Shown here one piece after another: positions 63,684-64,000 of a stretch of 64,000 nt of DNA; position 1 is the first letter of the stretch, and the number at the start of each line of letters is the position of its first letter. The stretch spans positions 156,473-220,472 of the forward strand of contig CANMLX010000003.1 of NCBI GenBank assembly GCA_947498845.1, read 5' to 3'. The position numbers and the translations under genes were made by a program. This DNA is from an uncultured Flavobacteriaceae bacterium. Its GTDB lineage: Bacteria; Bacteroidota; Bacteroidia; Flavobacteriales; Flavobacteriaceae. The notes under the pieces are model-generated. The model was not told the origin of the DNA, did no database searches, and saw only the letters and a program-made list of their open reading frames with translations.

Positions 63684-63784
63684 GGACAAGTGAATATATT
63701 TTAAAAAAAAGAATAAAAGAGCTAAATACTGAAAATTTTAATGATATAAAAAACTCTAAAGCATTTTTCACAAAACACTTTTAA
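63680..63784 (+). CDS. Possible very small ORF or gene remnant
   Basis: ATG 63680 overlaps the preceding stop by 4 bp (ATGA) and gives 34 residues beginning MRTSEYILKKRIKELNTENF. The overlap looks like translational coupling, but the piece is short and unrecognised and may be part of the same decayed locus. The rest of the 558-bp right end (63443-64000) shows no gene I can support. Confidence 0.25.
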   Translation: MRTSEYILKKRIKELNTENFNDIKNSKAFFTKHF

Positions 63785-64000
63785 GGCGCATTCAGAGAAT
63801 AGCCTGATTCTCATAAATTATACAAGAATAATCCAAAATTTGAGAAATTCAAGTTTTAGATTTTGTTTTTTAGGTCATTTTAGTCTAGAAATATTGATTT
63901 CAATACCGACAGGACGTAGTTACCCCAAGAGCTCTTGTTTTTTTCTAAATTTAGACAGCCCGCTTAACTTGACTATTCTGTATTCTTCTACCTATTTCTA

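Noticed and set aside
1..64000. CRISPR array, tRNA, rRNA, prophage or intact insertion sequence
   Set aside because: No regularly spaced repeats, cloverleaf sequences, rRNA segments or transposase/integrase genes were recognised anywhere in the window.
63930..64000. Open minus-strand stretch ending at about 63935
   Set aside because: It has in-frame stops at the window edge and no start codon, so it cannot be supported as a gene.

Overview
The window reads as a chromosomal segment of a marine, polysaccharide-degrading Flavobacteriia (Bacteroidota). The evidence is low GC, SusC/SusD, a hybrid two-component regulator, type IX secretion sorting domains, TAnnTTTG-type promoters, an L21 protein with the C-terminal extension seen in this phylum, and porphyran/agar-type 6-O-methylgalactose demethylation genes. 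No tRNA, rRNA, CRISPR array, prophage or intact transposase was seen.

Left part (1-21960): a uronate-directed polysaccharide utilization locus. The minus strand carries SusC, SusD, an FG-GAP/ASPIC-UnbV lipoprotein, a one-piece hybrid sensor/AraC regulator and the start of another exported protein cut by the window edge. A LacI-type repressor gene is divergent from a plus-strand catabolic operon: kduI, a DUF4861-type lipoprotein, a wrecked mannonate-oxidoreductase SDR gene, uxuA, uxaC and a complete TRAP transporter (P, Q, M). An 18-bp perfect palindrome sits over the -33 elements of both divergent promoters. The set fits import and breakdown of glucuronate and unsaturated uronates (for example from ulvan or another glucuronate-containing glycan), but the reductase linking uxaC to uxuA is broken here.

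Middle (22000-44400): housekeeping. It holds rplU-rpmA, a secreted beta-helix protein, a methionine/threonine cluster behind a SAM-I riboswitch (metY, an unknown gene, a MetX-aspartokinase-homoserine dehydrogenase fusion, a metZ-like gene, a PLP decarboxylase), three small genes, a polyamine cluster (arginine decarboxylase, agmatinase, deoxyhypusine-synthase-like protein), an unknown helical protein, and leuA-leuB.

44400-47580: a HaeIII-like (predicted GGCC) restriction-modification island with a small HTH controller, followed by an attC-like imperfect palindrome and two unknown small ORFs.

47600-56200: an AraC regulator divergent from P450, ferredoxin, ferredoxin reductase and zinc alcohol dehydrogenase genes (the known 6-O-methyl-D-galactose demethylation arrangement), then a secreted GH2 beta-galactosidase and an esterase.

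56500-63450: an ECF sigma factor and a TPR-bearing membrane anti-sigma candidate, divergent from a small lipoprotein, a TPR-CHAT protease-like membrane protein, a LuxR/NarL-type response regulator and a secreted Cys-rich T9SS protein. The three plus-strand transcription starts share TACCC...GGGTA inverted repeats resembling NarL half-sites. This is the best candidate for an undescribed signalling system in the window.

A family of short inverted-repeat elements (ends ATACCAATTC) occurs at 7832, 52519, 56228 and 62406. Two copies carry nested insertions with perfect 8-bp target duplications at the same internal site.
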